Positions 27,320 to 39,212 of a DNA stretch of 64,000 bases are shown here, one piece after another. The stretch covers positions 1,798,001 through 1,862,000 of the forward strand of contig NZ_CP127167.1 in NCBI RefSeq assembly GCF_036288925.1, written 5' to 3'. Source of the DNA: Haemophilus parainfluenzae (GTDB lineage Bacteria; Pseudomonadota; Gammaproteobacteria; Enterobacterales; Pasteurellaceae). The position numbers and the translations under genes were made by a program. Position 1 is the first letter of the stretch. Each line of letters opens with the position of its first letter. The notes under the pieces were generated by a model. It saw only the letters and a list, made by a program, of their open reading frames with translations, was not told the DNA's origin and ran no database searches.

Positions 27320-29845
27320 TTAGATTGAACGTTTAATCTCAACCACTTCAAACACCTCAATTTGGTCGCCAACTTTTACGTCATTGTAGTTTTTAACGCC
27401 GATACCACATTCCATACCATTACGGACTTCAGAAACGTCATCTTTAAAGCGACGGAGAGATTCCAATTCACCTTCAAAGATTACCACGTTGTCACGTAAT
27501 ACGCGGATTGGATTATTACGTTTTACTACACCTTCAGTCACCATACAACCCGCGATGGCGCCGAATTTAGGATGTTTAAACACCTCACGCACTTCAGCCA
27601 AGCCGATGATTTCTTGTTTGAATTCAGGTTGTAGCATACCACTCATCGCGGCTTTCACATCATTTAATAGTTCATAAATGATAGAGTAATAACGAAGATC
27701 AATATTTTCTGCTTCGATAATACGACGAGCAGAAGCATCCGCACGTACGTTAAAGCCAACCATAATCGCATTAGAAGCCGCCGCTAAGGTTGCATCAGTT
27801 TCAGAAATACCACCTACACCAGAACCCACTACTTTCACTTTCACTTCATCAGTAGAAAGATCTTGTAATGATTGAATAATCGCTTCCACAGAACCCTGCA
27901 CGTCTGCTTTCACAATAATATTCAGTTCAGCCACATCACCTTCCGTCATATTGCTAAACATATTTTCAAGTTTCGCTTTTTGCTGACGAGCAAGTTTCAC
28001 TTCACGGAACTTACCTTGACGGTGTAATGCTACTTCACGTGCTTTTTTCTCATCACGCACTACGGTTGCTTCATCACCCGCTGCAGGTACGCCAGAAAGA
28101 CCTAACACCTCAACAGGAATAGATGGACCGGCTTCATCGATTTCTTGACCATTTTCATCGCGCATTGCACGAACACGACCGTATTCAAAACCACAAAGTA
28201 CGATATCACCTTTACGTAAAGTACCTGATTGAACAAGAATCGTCGCAACCGGACCACGACCTTTATCAAGGTAAGATTCAATCACCACACCACTTGCCAT
28301 ACCGTCTTTTACAGCCGTTAATTCAAGTACTTCTGATTGAAGCAAGATGGCATCTAATAAGTCATCAACACCTGTCCCTTTCTTCGCAGAAACAGGCACG
28401 AATTGTACATCACCACCGAATTTCTCAGAAATCACTTCGTGTTGAAGTAATTCTTGTTCTACGCGATCTGGGTTGGCTTCTGGTTTATCAATTTTATTCA
28501 CCGCAACCACTAAAGGCGCACCCGCTGCTTTCGCGTGTTGAATCGCTTCAATAGTTTGAGGCATCACACCATCATCTGCCGCCACCACAAGAACGACGAT
28601 ATCCGTTGCTTTCGCACCACGTGCACGCATTGAGGTAAATGCAGCGTGTCCCGGCGTATCTAAGAAGGTGATCATTTTTCCGTCATCCATTTCTACGTGG
28701 TATGCACCGATGTGCTGAGTAATACCACCCGCCTCGCCTGCTGCAACTTTCGCTTTACGAATGTAATCAAGTAATGAGGTTTTACCATGGTCAACGTGAC
28801 CCATAATCGTTACAACTGGTGCTCGAGTCACTTTTTCTGCGTTAACATCACGGTCGCCTAATACTTCTTCTTCAAGTTCATTTTCATTGCGAAGAATCAC
28901 TTTGTGACCTAATTCTTCAGCCACTAATTGCGCTGTTTCTTGGTCAAGCACTTGGTTAATGGTTACCATTTCGCCCATCTTCATCATTGCTTTGATGATT
29001 TCAGTCGCTTTGGTTGCCATTTTATTTGCTAATTCTGCAACAGTAATGGTTTCACCAATAACAACATCCTGTTTTACAACCTGAACAGGTTTTGTGAAGG
29101 CTTGTTGTAATGCTGCACCTTTCTTACCATGTTTACCTTTACCGAATTTTCCGTCTTTTTGATTTTTACGGTTGGATTCGCGCTCATTTTTGCTGCCTTT
29201 CACGTCATCACGTTCTTTTTTCGCTTTGGCCACTTTATTTTTGCCACGACCTCGATTTTCGTTACGACGTTCTTCTTCATTTTCTGCTTCTAGTGCATAA
29301 CGAGAACTTAAGTTGTAATCCGCATAATCTTCAGATGAAGACTCCGTTGCCGAGTTATCAGCTTCAGCGTAACGTCTTGCTTCTTCAGCAGCTTTACGCG
29401 CTTGTTCCTCAGCTTTCTGACGAGCCAATTCGTCCGCTTTACGACGAAGTTCGGCTTCTTCTGCTTTTAGCTTTTCTTTTTCAGGATCAGTCGATTTAGG
29501 TTTATTTTCCACCACACTTTGTGCTGGTTTCACTGATTTTTCTGCTTCAGATTTGACTTGTTCAGCTTTTGTTTTTTCAGCTGCAGCTTTTTCAGCGGCT
29601 AAACGCGCTTTTTCTTCTGCCGCTTTCTTTTCTGCTGCCTCCGCCTCTTGCTGTGCTTTTAATTTTGCAGCTTCTGCTGCTTTCTGTGCAGCATTAGTTG
29701 GTACCGTCCGTTTTTTACGAACTTCAACTTGTACGGCCTTTGCTTTACCACCTGCGGTCGTACCACTTACAGTTGTCTTCGTTCTGCGTTGAATACTTAG
29801 TTTTTTGGGTGCATTTGCATCTATATTTTTTACATCTTCAGTCAT
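27320..29845 (-). CDS. infB: Translation initiation factor IF-2
   Basis: GTPase that places initiator tRNA on the 30S subunit. 841 residues. A basic, Ala/Lys/Glu-rich N-terminal region (~1-260) is followed by the G domain with [20 protein letters not shown] and [11 protein letters not shown], then the OB and C-terminal domains with [14 protein letters not shown] near the end. The gene follows nusA by 12 bp. Normally rbfA and truB come next, but here a terminator and the hsd locus follow. Confidence 0.97.
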   Translation of the reverse strand: MTEDVKNIDANAPKKLSIQRRTKTTVSGTTAGGKAKAVQVEVRKKRTVPTNAAQKAAEAAKLKAQQEAEAAEKKAAEEKARLAAEKAAAEKTKAEQVKSEAEKSVKPAQSVVENKPKSTDPEKEKLKAEEAELRRKADELARQKAEEQARKAAEEARRYAEADNSATESSSEDYADYNLSSRYALEAENEEERRNENRGRGKNKVAKAKKERDDVKGSKNERESNRKNQKDGKFGKGKHGKKGAALQQAFTKPVQVVKQDVVIGETITVAELANKMATKATEIIKAMMKMGEMVTINQVLDQETAQLVAEELGHKVILRNENELEEEVLGDRDVNAEKVTRAPVVTIMGHVDHGKTSLLDYIRKAKVAAGEAGGITQHIGAYHVEMDDGKMITFLDTPGHAAFTSMRARGAKATDIVVLVVAADDGVMPQTIEAIQHAKAAGAPLVVAVNKIDKPEANPDRVEQELLQHEVISEKFGGDVQFVPVSAKKGTGVDDLLDAILLQSEVLELTAVKDGMASGVVIESYLDKGRGPVATILVQSGTLRKGDIVLCGFEYGRVRAMRDENGQEIDEAGPSIPVEVLGLSGVPAAGDEATVVRDEKKAREVALHRQGKFREVKLARQQKAKLENMFSNMTEGDVAELNIIVKADVQGSVEAIIQSLQDLSTDEVKVKVVGSGVGGISETDATLAAASNAIMVGFNVRADASARRIIEAENIDLRYYSIIYELLNDVKAAMSGMLQPEFKQEIIGLAEVREVFKHPKFGAIAGCMVTEGVVKRNNPIRVLRDNVVIFEGELESLRRFKDDVSEVRNGMECGIGVKNYNDVKVGDQIEVFEVVEIKRSI

Positions 29846-29858
29846 AATTATAAACTCC

Positions 29859-31346
29859 TTACTCTTCGCTGAACCAGCAAATATTTCGAGCAGCCATAAT
29901 AAAATCAGCGGCTTGCTCTGCGGTTAATTCTTCGATATCAGCTAAATCATCTACTCCCTGCTCTGCAAGTTCTTCAAGTGTAGTAATTTGTTTTTCAGCT
30001 AATTTAAAGGCAATGTGACGATTCATACCTTCAAGATTTAATAAACGATCTTCAATATTCGCTTTTTTCAACGCTTCTTCTTCAGCGACAGCTTCAGCGG
30101 TAATCGCCTCTTTTGCTCGACCTTGTAATTCTTCAATCAAGTCTTCATCTTCTAAACCATCAATTGCAGTCAGTTCACTCACGGGGACATAAGCCACTTC
30201 TTCTAATGAAATGAAACCTTCATCCACTAAGATTTGAGCAAACTCTTCATCAAGCCCTAATTTATCCATAAATAAGTTTAATACTTTAGTATCTTCAGCT
30301 TGATGTCTTTCATTTAGCTGTTCAGTAGTCATCACATTTAATGTCCATCCTGTTAATTGGGTGGCTAAACGAACATTTTGACCGTTACGGCCGATTGCTT
30401 GTGCTAAGTTATCTGCATTAACGGCAATATCCATTGAGTGATTATCTTCATCCACGATAATTGAAGTCACATCAGCCGGCGCCATCGCATTAATTACGTA
30501 TTGTGCCGGATTATCATCCCAAAGTACGATATCCACACGTTCACCACCTAACTCATTGGTAATCGCTTGAACGCGGGCACCCCGCATACCCACACATGCA
30601 CCAACAGGGTCAATACGTTTATCATTGGATTTCACCGCAATTTTCGCACGAGAACCTGGATCACGTGCAGCACCACGAATTTCAAGCATTTCTTCGCCAA
30701 TTTCTGGTACTTCAATACGGAATAACTCGATTAACATTTCAGGTTTTGCGCGAGTCACAAATAATTGTGCCGTTTTGCTTTCTGGATTCACTTTATAAAG
30801 CACACCACGAACACGATCGCCTGGACGGAAATTTTCACGTGGAAGCATATCTTCACGCATAATTACGGCTTCAGCTTTATTGCCTAAATCTAAAATAATG
30901 CTTTCACGATTTACTTTTTTCACCGTACCTGTAACAATTTTGCCTTCTTCAGAACGGAATTGCTCAACCACTTTTGCACGCTCAGCTTCACGAATTTTAG
31001 TGCTGATCACTTGGCGAGCGGTTTGCATTGCAATACGGTCAAATGCGATAGACTCAATTTGATCTTCGACATAATCGCCAAGTTGAATATTCGCATCTTC
31101 AAATTGTGCCGCTTCTAACGTAATTTCTTTTGTTGGCACTTTAACTTCATCAACAACTAACCAGCGACGGAATGTATCAAACTCACCAGTTTTGGTGTTG
31201 ATTGATACACGGATATCAGTTTCATAGTCATATTTTTTCTTTGTAGAAAGCGCAATCGCACTCTCTAACGCTTCAAAAATTTTTTCACGTGGTAATAACT
31301 TCTCGTTAGATACTGCTTCAGCAGCTAACAAAATCTCTTTACTCAT
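29859..31346 (-). CDS. nusA: Transcription termination/antitermination factor NusA
   Basis: 495 residues, the length of the E. coli protein. Domain order: N-terminal RNA-polymerase-binding region with [16 protein letters not shown], an S1 domain ([18 protein letters not shown]), two KH domains ([37 protein letters not shown]) and two C-terminal acidic repeats. It lies between rimP (15 bp) and infB (12 bp) as in most proteobacteria. Confidence 0.97.
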   Translation of the reverse strand: MSKEILLAAEAVSNEKLLPREKIFEALESAIALSTKKKYDYETDIRVSINTKTGEFDTFRRWLVVDEVKVPTKEITLEAAQFEDANIQLGDYVEDQIESIAFDRIAMQTARQVISTKIREAERAKVVEQFRSEEGKIVTGTVKKVNRESIILDLGNKAEAVIMREDMLPRENFRPGDRVRGVLYKVNPESKTAQLFVTRAKPEMLIELFRIEVPEIGEEMLEIRGAARDPGSRAKIAVKSNDKRIDPVGACVGMRGARVQAITNELGGERVDIVLWDDNPAQYVINAMAPADVTSIIVDEDNHSMDIAVNADNLAQAIGRNGQNVRLATQLTGWTLNVMTTEQLNERHQAEDTKVLNLFMDKLGLDEEFAQILVDEGFISLEEVAYVPVSELTAIDGLEDEDLIEELQGRAKEAITAEAVAEEEALKKANIEDRLLNLEGMNRHIAFKLAEKQITTLEELAEQGVDDLADIEELTAEQAADFIMAARNICWFSEE

Positions 31347-31361
31347 TTTCCTTTTTCTCCT

Positions 31362-31817
31362 TTAAAATTTTGCGATTACATTGGCTTTTTGAATGTTGCC
31401 AAAAATAAGAATTTGTTCCTGACCATCAACAATAAGTGTCAATATGTCATTTTCAATTTTTTCTAATTTACCTTGCCATTTACGACGATCTAAAACAGGA
31501 ATACGTAAATGCACAGCAATATCCTCGCCCACATAACGTTGGAATTGTTCAAGCGTAAATAATGGACGATCGAGACCTGGTGATGACACTTCGAGGTTAT
31601 ATTTATCCGCAATCGGATCTTCCACATCTAAAATTGCGCTCACTTGACGACTTACATCAGCACAATCATCAACGCCTACGCCACCTTGTTTATCAATGAA
31701 TAAACGTACGGTCATAAAACGACCTGCACGTTGGCATTCAATCCCCCAAAGTTCGCAGCCTAGATCTTCTACGGCACCTTGAAGCATCGCTTGCAAGTTT
31801 TGTTCTAATGTTGCCAA
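31362..31817 (-). CDS. rimP: Ribosome maturation factor RimP
   Basis: 151-residue 30S assembly factor. The conserved parts [32 protein letters not shown] and [14 protein letters not shown] are all present. First protein gene of the nusA-infB operon. Two hairpins lie between it and the upstream tRNA gene. Confidence 0.95.
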   Translation of the reverse strand: MATLEQNLQAMLQGAVEDLGCELWGIECQRAGRFMTVRLFIDKQGGVGVDDCADVSRQVSAILDVEDPIADKYNLEVSSPGLDRPLFTLEQFQRYVGEDIAVHLRIPVLDRRKWQGKLEKIENDILTLIVDGQEQILIFGNIQKANVIAKF

Positions 31818-31846
31818 TTTTTGCTCCTAATCTTAAAATTCAGACA

Positions 31847-31884
31847 TAAAAAAAGGGTTAGGTTCGTCAATGAACCTAAGCCCA
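31847..31884 (-). terminator. Hairpin with T-tract upstream of rimP
   Basis: On the minus strand GGGCTTAGGTTC pairs with GAACCTAACCC across a six-base loop and is followed by seven T. It therefore looks like a terminator or attenuator in the leader between tRNA-fMet and rimP; some readthrough, or an unrecognised promoter, would be needed to express rimP. Confidence 0.7.
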
Positions 31885-31903
31885 GTTTCTAAATTTCTCG
31901 TAC

Positions 31904-31932
31904 AAAAAAACCCCAAATTTGGGGTTCTTTTT
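31904..31932 (-). terminator. Terminator after initiator tRNA
   Basis: Self-complementary AAAAACCCCAAATTTGGGGTTCTTTTT, 15 bp downstream of the tRNA 3' end on the minus strand, with A/T tracts on both sides. Confidence 0.8.
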
Positions 31933-31946
31933 ACTGAACTTGTTAT

Positions 31947-32023
31947 TGGTTGCGGGGGCCGGATTTGAACCGACGGCCTTCGGGTTATGAGCCCGACGAG
32001 CTACCAAACTGCTCCACCCCGCG
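31947..32023 (-). tRNA. metY: Initiator tRNA-fMet (CAU)
   Basis: 77 bases with 3' CCA encoded (TGG on the plus strand at 31947-31949). The 5' end reads CGCGGGGTGGAGCAG, with the unpaired first base of the acceptor stem that marks bacterial initiators. The anticodon loop GGGCTCATAACCC carries CAU flanked by the three G-C pairs typical of fMet tRNA, and GGTTCAAATCC is the T-loop. The position upstream of rimP-nusA-infB is as for E. coli metY. Confidence 0.97.
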
Positions 32024-32040
32024 TCCGAAATATGCGGTGT

Positions 32041-32069
32041 ATTATAGTATTTCAACACGGAAAGATCAA
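32041..32069 (-). promoter_or_regulatory. Sigma-70 promoter of initiator tRNA
   Basis: Minus strand TTGATC (32064-32069), a 17-bp spacer and consensus TATAAT (32041-32046), placing transcription start about ten bases before the tRNA 5' end. Confidence 0.8.
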
Positions 32070-32102
32070 GTGATTTCTGCTCATTTTCATGAAAAGTACA
32101 AT

Positions 32103-32225
32103 TTAGAATCCAAAACCAGTACCAAGTCCAATACCTACGCCGTTACTCCCACCTTTAGCCCCCACTCCGACAGAACATGCGCTCACAACAAGACTTAATA
32201 ACATAACTAAAAATAATTTTTTCAT
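32103..32225 (-). CDS. 40-residue glycine-rich lipoprotein
   Basis: Small ORF with AGGAAA just before its ATG and 7 bp after the kinase-like gene. The N-terminus MKKLFLVMLLSLVVSACS is a lipoprotein signal with a lipobox (VSAC, Cys17). The mature part is only 24 residues, mostly Gly, Ser and Val, ending in GTGFGF. The terminal aromatic and alternating Gly pattern are unusual; I do not recognise a family. Expression is likely from the kinase transcript. Function unknown. Confidence 0.65.
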   Translation of the reverse strand: MKKLFLVMLLSLVVSACSVGVGAKGGSNGVGIGLGTGFGF

Positions 32226-32232
32226 TAATTTC

Positions 32233-32943
32233 CTATTTTAAATGTTCGAATAAGCGATAAATAGCCAATAAATCTGTCCGTGCAATAGGCTTAAATGGAA
32301 GTAAAACATAGTAAAGCCAACGCATTTTTTTTACATATCTAACCATAGCAATCCAATAATCTGAAGGACAATGCAATTTATAATAATCAAATAGTGCTCT
32401 TAGTTTTTTATCATTTAAATTTTTTACTCGGCACAAACTATTTAAAAATGCCAACATATCACGAGCGATCAGCCACTGTTTATTATAACTTTTAGAATGA
32501 GATTCAAAATCCATAAACCTCACCTTTCCTGATTGCCAAGCTATATCACGAATAGCGGGACGCCCATGAATAATACCTTTTTGATGTAATTGAATTAACG
32601 CTCGTATCGCTGTCTGCAAAATATTTTCTTTCTGTGCCCAATTTATTTCATTATTATCTAACCAACAATTTAATGTTGGACCAACATCTTCAAGAACCAA
32701 ATGGTCATCACTAAAGTCACATAATTTAGGTACTGGTGCGCCAATACTATTTAATTTTTGTAGAATGTAGCATTCTTCTTTAAAATGTTTCTTAGGGTAA
32801 GGTTTTAAGATTAGCCAGATACCTTTTAAACGCTCAGGTTGTTTCAGCCAATAATATTTGCCCAAATATTCAAAACGAAAAACCCTTTCTTCATTATGTT
32901 TTTTTAGCAATGTTTGCACATAAGCTTTAAAGGATAAGACCAT
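32233..32943 (-). CDS. Lipopolysaccharide-kinase-like (Kdo/WaaP-type) protein
   Basis: 236 residues of protein-kinase-like fold. An ATP-lobe Lys is likely in IWLILKPYPKKHFKEE; the Glu-helix follows; the hinge is DDHLVLEDVG; the catalytic-loop-like segment is KGIIHGRPAIRDIAW; and the metal-binding segment is VRFMDFESH. The HGRPAIRD loop departs from HxDLxxxN of active kinases (no Asp directly after His-Gly), so activity is uncertain. Related proteins phosphorylate LPS sugars or are called RIO-like kinases. Divergent from the DUF1439 gene and followed by the small lipoprotein gene. Confidence 0.6.
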   Translation of the reverse strand: MVLSFKAYVQTLLKKHNEERVFRFEYLGKYYWLKQPERLKGIWLILKPYPKKHFKEECYILQKLNSIGAPVPKLCDFSDDHLVLEDVGPTLNCWLDNNEINWAQKENILQTAIRALIQLHQKGIIHGRPAIRDIAWQSGKVRFMDFESHSKSYNKQWLIARDMLAFLNSLCRVKNLNDKKLRALFDYYKLHCPSDYWIAMVRYVKKMRWLYYVLLPFKPIARTDLLAIYRLFEHLK

Positions 32944-33031
32944 ACTTTATTACCCATTTTTTTTAGTGTATAGTGAAAAATCAGGGATGTATTGTACGAA
33001 ACTTTCACTTTTTTTCAATAAAGGAAACATA

Positions 33032-33592
33032 ATGAAAACTTTTAAAATCATATTGGGCATGCTGATTTTTAGTCTATTTACGCCAACCGTTCAAGCCACC
33101 CCTTTTAGTATTAATGAACAAGAAATGAATCATTATTTGAATAAAACAGTAACTATTAATGATAGTCTTCGTATTCCAGGCTTATTTTCTGTTGATTATT
33201 CTCTGAAAGATTTAATAACACGTATCGGCCAAAATAATGATAGTCGTGTAGAAATGAGTGGTTTAGCTGATATGTTTATTCGCTTATCTGATAAAACTTA
33301 TGTAGCAAAATTGCATCTAACTTTTGATGCCATTCCAGAATATAACCCACAAGAAGGCGCTCTGTATTTAAAACAACTACGGATTTTGCGCTGGTCAGGT
33401 GAACCTAATAATGTGATGGAGCAACTACAAAGTGTGATGCCATTATTAAGCAGAGGGATCGCCACCTTACTCGGCGAGATACCTGTTTACACCTTAGATG
33501 AAACAGATATGAAACAAATGATTATAAAAAAATTTGCTCGAGATATTAAGGTAGAAAAAGGGCATATTGACTTAATTGGTGGGATATTTTAA
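33032..33592 (+). CDS. Exported DUF1439 (YceB-like) protein
   Basis: 186 residues from the ATG at 33032, preceded by AAAGGAAAC; a longer in-frame ATG at 32966 has no good ribosome-binding site. A cleavable signal peptide (KIILGMLIFSLFTPTVQA|TP) lacks the lipobox cysteine seen in E. coli YceB. The mature part has FSINEQEMNHYLNK and the pattern of a lipid-binding-like beta sandwich. Function unknown. A strong terminator follows. Confidence 0.7.
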   Translation: MKTFKIILGMLIFSLFTPTVQATPFSINEQEMNHYLNKTVTINDSLRIPGLFSVDYSLKDLITRIGQNNDSRVEMSGLADMFIRLSDKTYVAKLHLTFDAIPEYNPQEGALYLKQLRILRWSGEPNNVMEQLQSVMPLLSRGIATLLGEIPVYTLDETDMKQMIIKKFARDIKVEKGHIDLIGGIF

Positions 33593-33600
33593 CAATCGTA

Positions 33601-33626
33601 ATAAGGGCGTTCAAAAACGCCCTTAA
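33601..33626. terminator. Terminator between DUF1439 gene and qseC
   Basis: TAAGGGCGTT and AACGCCCTTA pair around a CAAA loop between convergent genes. Confidence 0.85.
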
Positions 33627-34982
33627 CTATAACTCAATCACAGCCCGTAAACCTTGGATTTTACCTTGGTATTCAATATTTTCTAAATAAAAACGATAGT
33701 GATGCAATTCTGCAATTCTTGCAACAATCGATAGTCCTAATCCACTTCCTTTTTCATTTTGTCCTGCTGGTCGATAAAAACGTTGGCCTAATTTCGCTAA
33801 CTCTTCAGGTTCAACGCCTCCACCATTATCTTCGATTAATATTTTGGTTCGTTGCAAAATGACTCGAACTTCTGTTCCTTTGGGGCAATATTTAATAGCA
33901 TTATCAAGTAAATTGCGTAACATTTGTGACAATAAGAGTGGTTGCCCCTGTTTAATCGGAGGCGAATGCTGATAATCAAAGCTCAAATCAATTTGATGAT
34001 TCAAGGCATTAAAATATAATTCGCTAACCAATGAAGTAATAATTTCTGACCAATCAATTAGAGCTTGCTCATCTAATTCATTAAGATTATCCAAGCGAGA
34101 AAGTGTAAGGAGCTGTTCAATTAATTGATTAGCACGATCGATGCCTTGAGTTAAATGTATTAATGCTATTTCACGAGTTTTTGTATCATCACCAGCTAAT
34201 TGGGCAACTTCTGTTTGAATACGCAATGCAGCCAATGGACTACGCAATTCATGAGCCGCATCGGAAACAAAACGTCGCTCTCGTTCCAACTGCTCACTGG
34301 TACGTGTGAAAAATTGATTTAAGTTTTGGACTAACGGTAGAATCTCTGTTGGCACATCATCAGTTTCTAATAACGACACATCACCTGGTCGGCGAGCTTG
34401 TATGTTTCGACTCAATCGATTAATTGGTTTTAATGCACGATAAATCACAATAAACGCAACCAATAATAATACTGGTAATCCTGCAAACCAAATCCCTGTT
34501 TGGCTGAAGACCATTTTATTGACCAACTCTTCGCGGTATTCTAATTCTTGTCCCACCGCAATGACAAGTTCGCCTTTACCGACAGGTTGCCAATAAATCA
34601 GCCATTCATCGTCGTCATCTAAAATATGTTCTTTGCTAAAACCCGTTTTATTTTGAAAAATAAATTTGTCGCCATTATCGCCATCGGTTAATAGTCTTTC
34701 GCCTTTGTTAGAAAATATAGCAAAAGCTAGAGCGTCATTATCGTAATGACGTTTCTGCGGTTTAAATCCACCACGTGGAAAATTCGCATTTTCGTCCAAC
34801 AATACATTTTTTAAATCAGATGTTGCCAAACGCTCAGCAAAAAGCACTTGTTGTGCATTAAACACATCTTTAGCTTCTTTTTTGACGATCGTCCATGCAA
34901 CAGCTGTGGCAATGCACCACACGCAAAGTGCGGTCAAACTTAAACCGATTAAGAGACGAAAACTCAGTCGTTTATTTTTCAT
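33627..34982 (-). CDS. qseC: Two-component sensor histidine kinase QseC (FirS-like)
   Basis: 451 residues: two membrane helices (~10-32 and ~155-180) bracket a periplasmic sensor, then a HAMP linker, dimerisation/phosphoacceptor helix with [15 protein letters not shown], and an ATPase domain with [19 protein letters not shown]-type [11 protein letters not shown] and GSGLGLSI. The periplasmic part contains acidic [10 protein letters not shown]. In E. coli QseC is linked to adrenergic/AI-3 signalling, and a related Haemophilus pair (FirRS) responds to ferrous iron. It overlaps qseB by 11 bp and lies in the ygiW-qseB-qseC operon. Confidence 0.88.
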   Translation of the reverse strand: MKNKRLSFRLLIGLSLTALCVWCIATAVAWTIVKKEAKDVFNAQQVLFAERLATSDLKNVLLDENANFPRGGFKPQKRHYDNDALAFAIFSNKGERLLTDGDNGDKFIFQNKTGFSKEHILDDDDEWLIYWQPVGKGELVIAVGQELEYREELVNKMVFSQTGIWFAGLPVLLLVAFIVIYRALKPINRLSRNIQARRPGDVSLLETDDVPTEILPLVQNLNQFFTRTSEQLERERRFVSDAAHELRSPLAALRIQTEVAQLAGDDTKTREIALIHLTQGIDRANQLIEQLLTLSRLDNLNELDEQALIDWSEIITSLVSELYFNALNHQIDLSFDYQHSPPIKQGQPLLLSQMLRNLLDNAIKYCPKGTEVRVILQRTKILIEDNGGGVEPEELAKLGQRFYRPAGQNEKGSGLGLSIVARIAELHHYRFYLENIEYQGKIQGLRAVIEL

Positions 34983-35640
34983 TAACTTGTCCTAAAGCAT
35001 AGCCTACGCCATGTACAGTACGAATAAATTGTTTACCCAGTTTTTGACGCAAATTATAAATATGCACATCCAATGCACCACTACTTAATTCTTCATCCCA
35101 ATTTGACAATTTTTCTTCAATGGTTGTTCGTGAAAGTACCCTCTCCTTATTTAGCATGAAAAGCTCAAGCAATTTATATTCACGCCCGGTTAATGTAATT
35201 TCATCCTCATTCAACCAAGCCTTATGTTGAGCAGGATCGAGTTTGACATTACCATGCTCAATTTGTGGTTTAACTTGCCCATAACGACGACGAATCAATG
35301 CCTGTAATCGCACCACCACCTCAGCCAAGGCAAAGGGTTTGCAAAGATAATCATCCGCACCTTGTTGAATGCCTTTAATGCGTTCATCCAACGTATCACG
35401 TGCAGTTAAGATCAATACAGGCACATCTTGATTATTTGAACGCCATTGTTTTAATACATCCAACCCATCTAACTTAGGCAGAGTCAAATCCAACACTACC
35501 GCATCATAAGGTGCACCGATTAAGGCATTTAATCCAGTTTGACCATCGGTAAACCAGTCCACGACAAAACCAGATTTTGACAAACCAATTTGTAACCCAT
35601 TACCGATTAACGGATCGTCTTCTACTAATAAAACTCGCAT
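34972..35640 (-). CDS. qseB: Response regulator QseB (OmpR/PhoB family)
   Basis: 222 residues from the ATG at 35640; an in-frame ATG at 35700 is less likely. The receiver domain shows the acidic pair in VEDDPLIG, phosphoacceptor Asp in [12 protein letters not shown], Thr in LILTARD and Lys in DDYLCKPFA. The C-terminal winged helix has [11 protein letters not shown] and [14 protein letters not shown] lies just upstream (GACCGCACTTTT, ~35646). Its likely binding repeats are seen upstream of ygiW. Confidence 0.9.
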   Translation of the reverse strand: MRVLLVEDDPLIGNGLQIGLSKSGFVVDWFTDGQTGLNALIGAPYDAVVLDLTLPKLDGLDVLKQWRSNNQDVPVLILTARDTLDERIKGIQQGADDYLCKPFALAEVVVRLQALIRRRYGQVKPQIEHGNVKLDPAQHKAWLNEDEITLTGREYKLLELFMLNKERVLSRTTIEEKLSNWDEELSSGALDVHIYNLRQKLGKQFIRTVHGVGYALGQVNEK

Positions 35641-35716
35641 AATATTGACCGCACTTTTATCTTTCTCAAAACGAAAAAATGGCGGGCTTTTGCCCACCAC
35701 TTTAAATTATATTGAG

Positions 35717-36088
35717 TTATTGCGCTTTTTCAACGCTAATGACTTCAAGCTCTGCTTTATCAAAAGCTTCATTATCTAATTTACCGTAAACGCGAATTTT
35801 ATCCTGAGGGCCTACATTTAAGCCATTCCAAACACGGTTTTTAATTTCTAATTTGATTTGGCCAGTACCATCAGTGAAAAGATATTCATCACCATCAACT
35901 TGTTGAGTGATTTTACCAACTAAGCTAATCATTGAGTCATCTTTCGCAGATAATGCTTGTTTAACAGTCAGTTGTTGACCTTGGTTACCACCTTGGAAGC
36001 CACCTTGTGCAGTGTTGCCATTAAAACCAGCAAATGCAGCTGAAGTAGATAAAGCTAAAAGGGTTGCTAAAGCAAATTTTTTCATCAT
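35717..36088 (-). CDS. ygiW: YgiW/BOF-family periplasmic protein
   Basis: 123 residues with a signal peptide (FALATLLALSTSAAFA|GF), a Gly/Gln-rich stretch, and a bacterial OB-fold domain (LVGKITQQVDGDEYLF, KIRVYGKLDNE). Members bind small ligands and are linked to stress response. ATGATG gives two candidate starts; AGGAG suits either. In Aggregatibacter and Haemophilus it heads an operon with qseBC, as here. Confidence 0.88.
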   Translation of the reverse strand: MMKKFALATLLALSTSAAFAGFNGNTAQGGFQGGNQGQQLTVKQALSAKDDSMISLVGKITQQVDGDEYLFTDGTGQIKLEIKNRVWNGLNVGPQDKIRVYGKLDNEAFDKAELEVISVEKAQ

Positions 36089-36184
36089 GTTCTCCTAAAT
36101 AGAATTAAGCATAAATTAATCATGTTTCAAAGCGAAGGATTATCCTCATTGCCGCCTTGTTGATGCTTATTAAACACAACAAAT

Positions 36185-36210
36185 CTTAATAAAATCTTAA
36201 GCAACCTTAA
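36185..36210. promoter_or_regulatory. CTTAA direct repeats upstream of ygiW (likely QseB box)
   Basis: CTTAA occurs at 36185, 36196 and 36206, with spacings of 11 and 10 bp, so all lie on one helix face. CTTAA-N6-CTTAA has been reported as a QseB site upstream of ygiW in Aggregatibacter. The repeats are about 100 bp before the ygiW ATG in the 143-bp gap. Confidence 0.6.
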
Positions 36211-36231
36211 GATTTTTAAATTTTTTTAAAA

Positions 36232-36918
36232 TCACCAACAAAATCGCTCATTCACCCAGTTATCTTGGCGTTCTTTTTCCCATTTTGCTTTATTTTCAGG
36301 ATTAGCAAAATAGCGTTCTTGCTCAACTAAACGCGCATCAAGTTTTGCTTCAGCTTCTTTTAATGCTTGTTTTCTATCTGGATGCTTGCTCGGTAATTGA
36401 GGTAAAAATACAGTCTGATACGGGTGATTTTTCGCCCAGTCAATGGCATCTTGCGCCGCCTTGTGTTGTTTGTTCAAATCACAGAACGCATACGGATTAA
36501 CATGCTGTCCCACTAATTGCCCAAATGCTGTGTTATTCGATACTGTTAATTTATCTAAATCCAACACATATAACGCGGTGATTAAACGGTTTTGCCCACG
36601 ATAAAACCATTTTACCGCTTCATCACGTAAGCCAAAATCATAAGCACGAGCAGAAAGTGCAAACATTGTCATCGGAGAAACAAAATCCACTTTTTTCTCA
36701 ATAATATTGACCGCACTTTCAAAATCTTTTTGTGTATTTTTCAGCAATAACACATCAATATCTTTGTTAACATTAATCTGTTCAAGTCGTCCATCTCTGG
36801 CATCGTAATAAGGCTTTACATACATATCAATATGCTTAACCGGCTCTTTTGAAATGGAGCTACAAGCCGTTAATAAAAGTGCGGTTGAAATCCACGTTAA
36901 TTTTAGAAAGGTTCGCAT
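36232..36918 (-). CDS. Putative lipoprotein of unknown function
   Basis: 228 residues with a lipoprotein signal (WISTALLLTACSS, lipobox LTAC). The mature part is alpha-helical, with RAYDFGLRDEAVKWFYRGQNR resembling a helical repeat, and a C-terminal WVNERFCW. No family is recognised. It stands alone, with an internal USS at ~36710 and one near the signal peptide (~36878). The neighbouring ygiW operon is on the same strand but has its own regulatory region. Confidence 0.7.
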   Translation of the reverse strand: MRTFLKLTWISTALLLTACSSISKEPVKHIDMYVKPYYDARDGRLEQINVNKDIDVLLLKNTQKDFESAVNIIEKKVDFVSPMTMFALSARAYDFGLRDEAVKWFYRGQNRLITALYVLDLDKLTVSNNTAFGQLVGQHVNPYAFCDLNKQHKAAQDAIDWAKNHPYQTVFLPQLPSKHPDRKQALKEAEAKLDARLVEQERYFANPENKAKWEKERQDNWVNERFCW

Positions 36919-37024
36919 GTTCTTCCCTTATGATGACTATTAGCTCGCTATATTACAACAAAAGAGCCGTGAGTTTTACTTCTCTTTCTTCTATAATGAG
37001 CAAAATTTTGTTTTATTTTGTTTC

Positions 37025-38717
<1,693 letters not shown>

Positions 38718-38724
<7 letters not shown>

Positions 38725-39212
38725 GGCAAGCCTACAATACGTAATATCACAATCACGATAACAGCATAGATTGCTGCTAAAACATCATCCACCATAATCC
38801 CAAAACCACTTTCCAGTTTTTGGTCAAAATAACGGATGGGATAAGGTTTTAAGATATCGAAGAAACGGAACAGTACAAAGGCAATAACAATCCAAGGCAA
38901 GGATAAAGTTGGAATTGCAGCTAGCACAATAAATACCCCAACAAATTCATCCCAAACAATGGAACCGTGATCATGAACGCCCATATCATCTGCGGTTTTT
39001 TGACATAGATAACAGCCAAGCGCAAAGCAAAGTGCGGTCAAAATTAAGAAGATTTTTAGTCCTACACAAGCTAATAATGCGGAGCCTAAAATCGTTCCAA
39101 CTAAACTTCCCCATGTACCCGGTGCTGGACGAATTAATCCAGAACCAAAACCTAATGCAAGTAAATGAACTGGATTTTTTAAGCTAACTCTATCAAGTGG
39201 TGAACTATTCAT
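38718..39212 (-). CDS. pgpA: Phosphatidylglycerophosphatase A
   Basis: 164-residue inner-membrane enzyme making phosphatidylglycerol. Conserved parts FGSGLIRPAPGTWGSL, DDMGVHDHGSIVWDEFVG and MVDDVLAAIYA hold the metal-binding acidic residues. It overlaps thiL by one base (TAATG) and the exporter gene by seven, forming a tight thiL-pgpA-lysE group. Confidence 0.94.
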
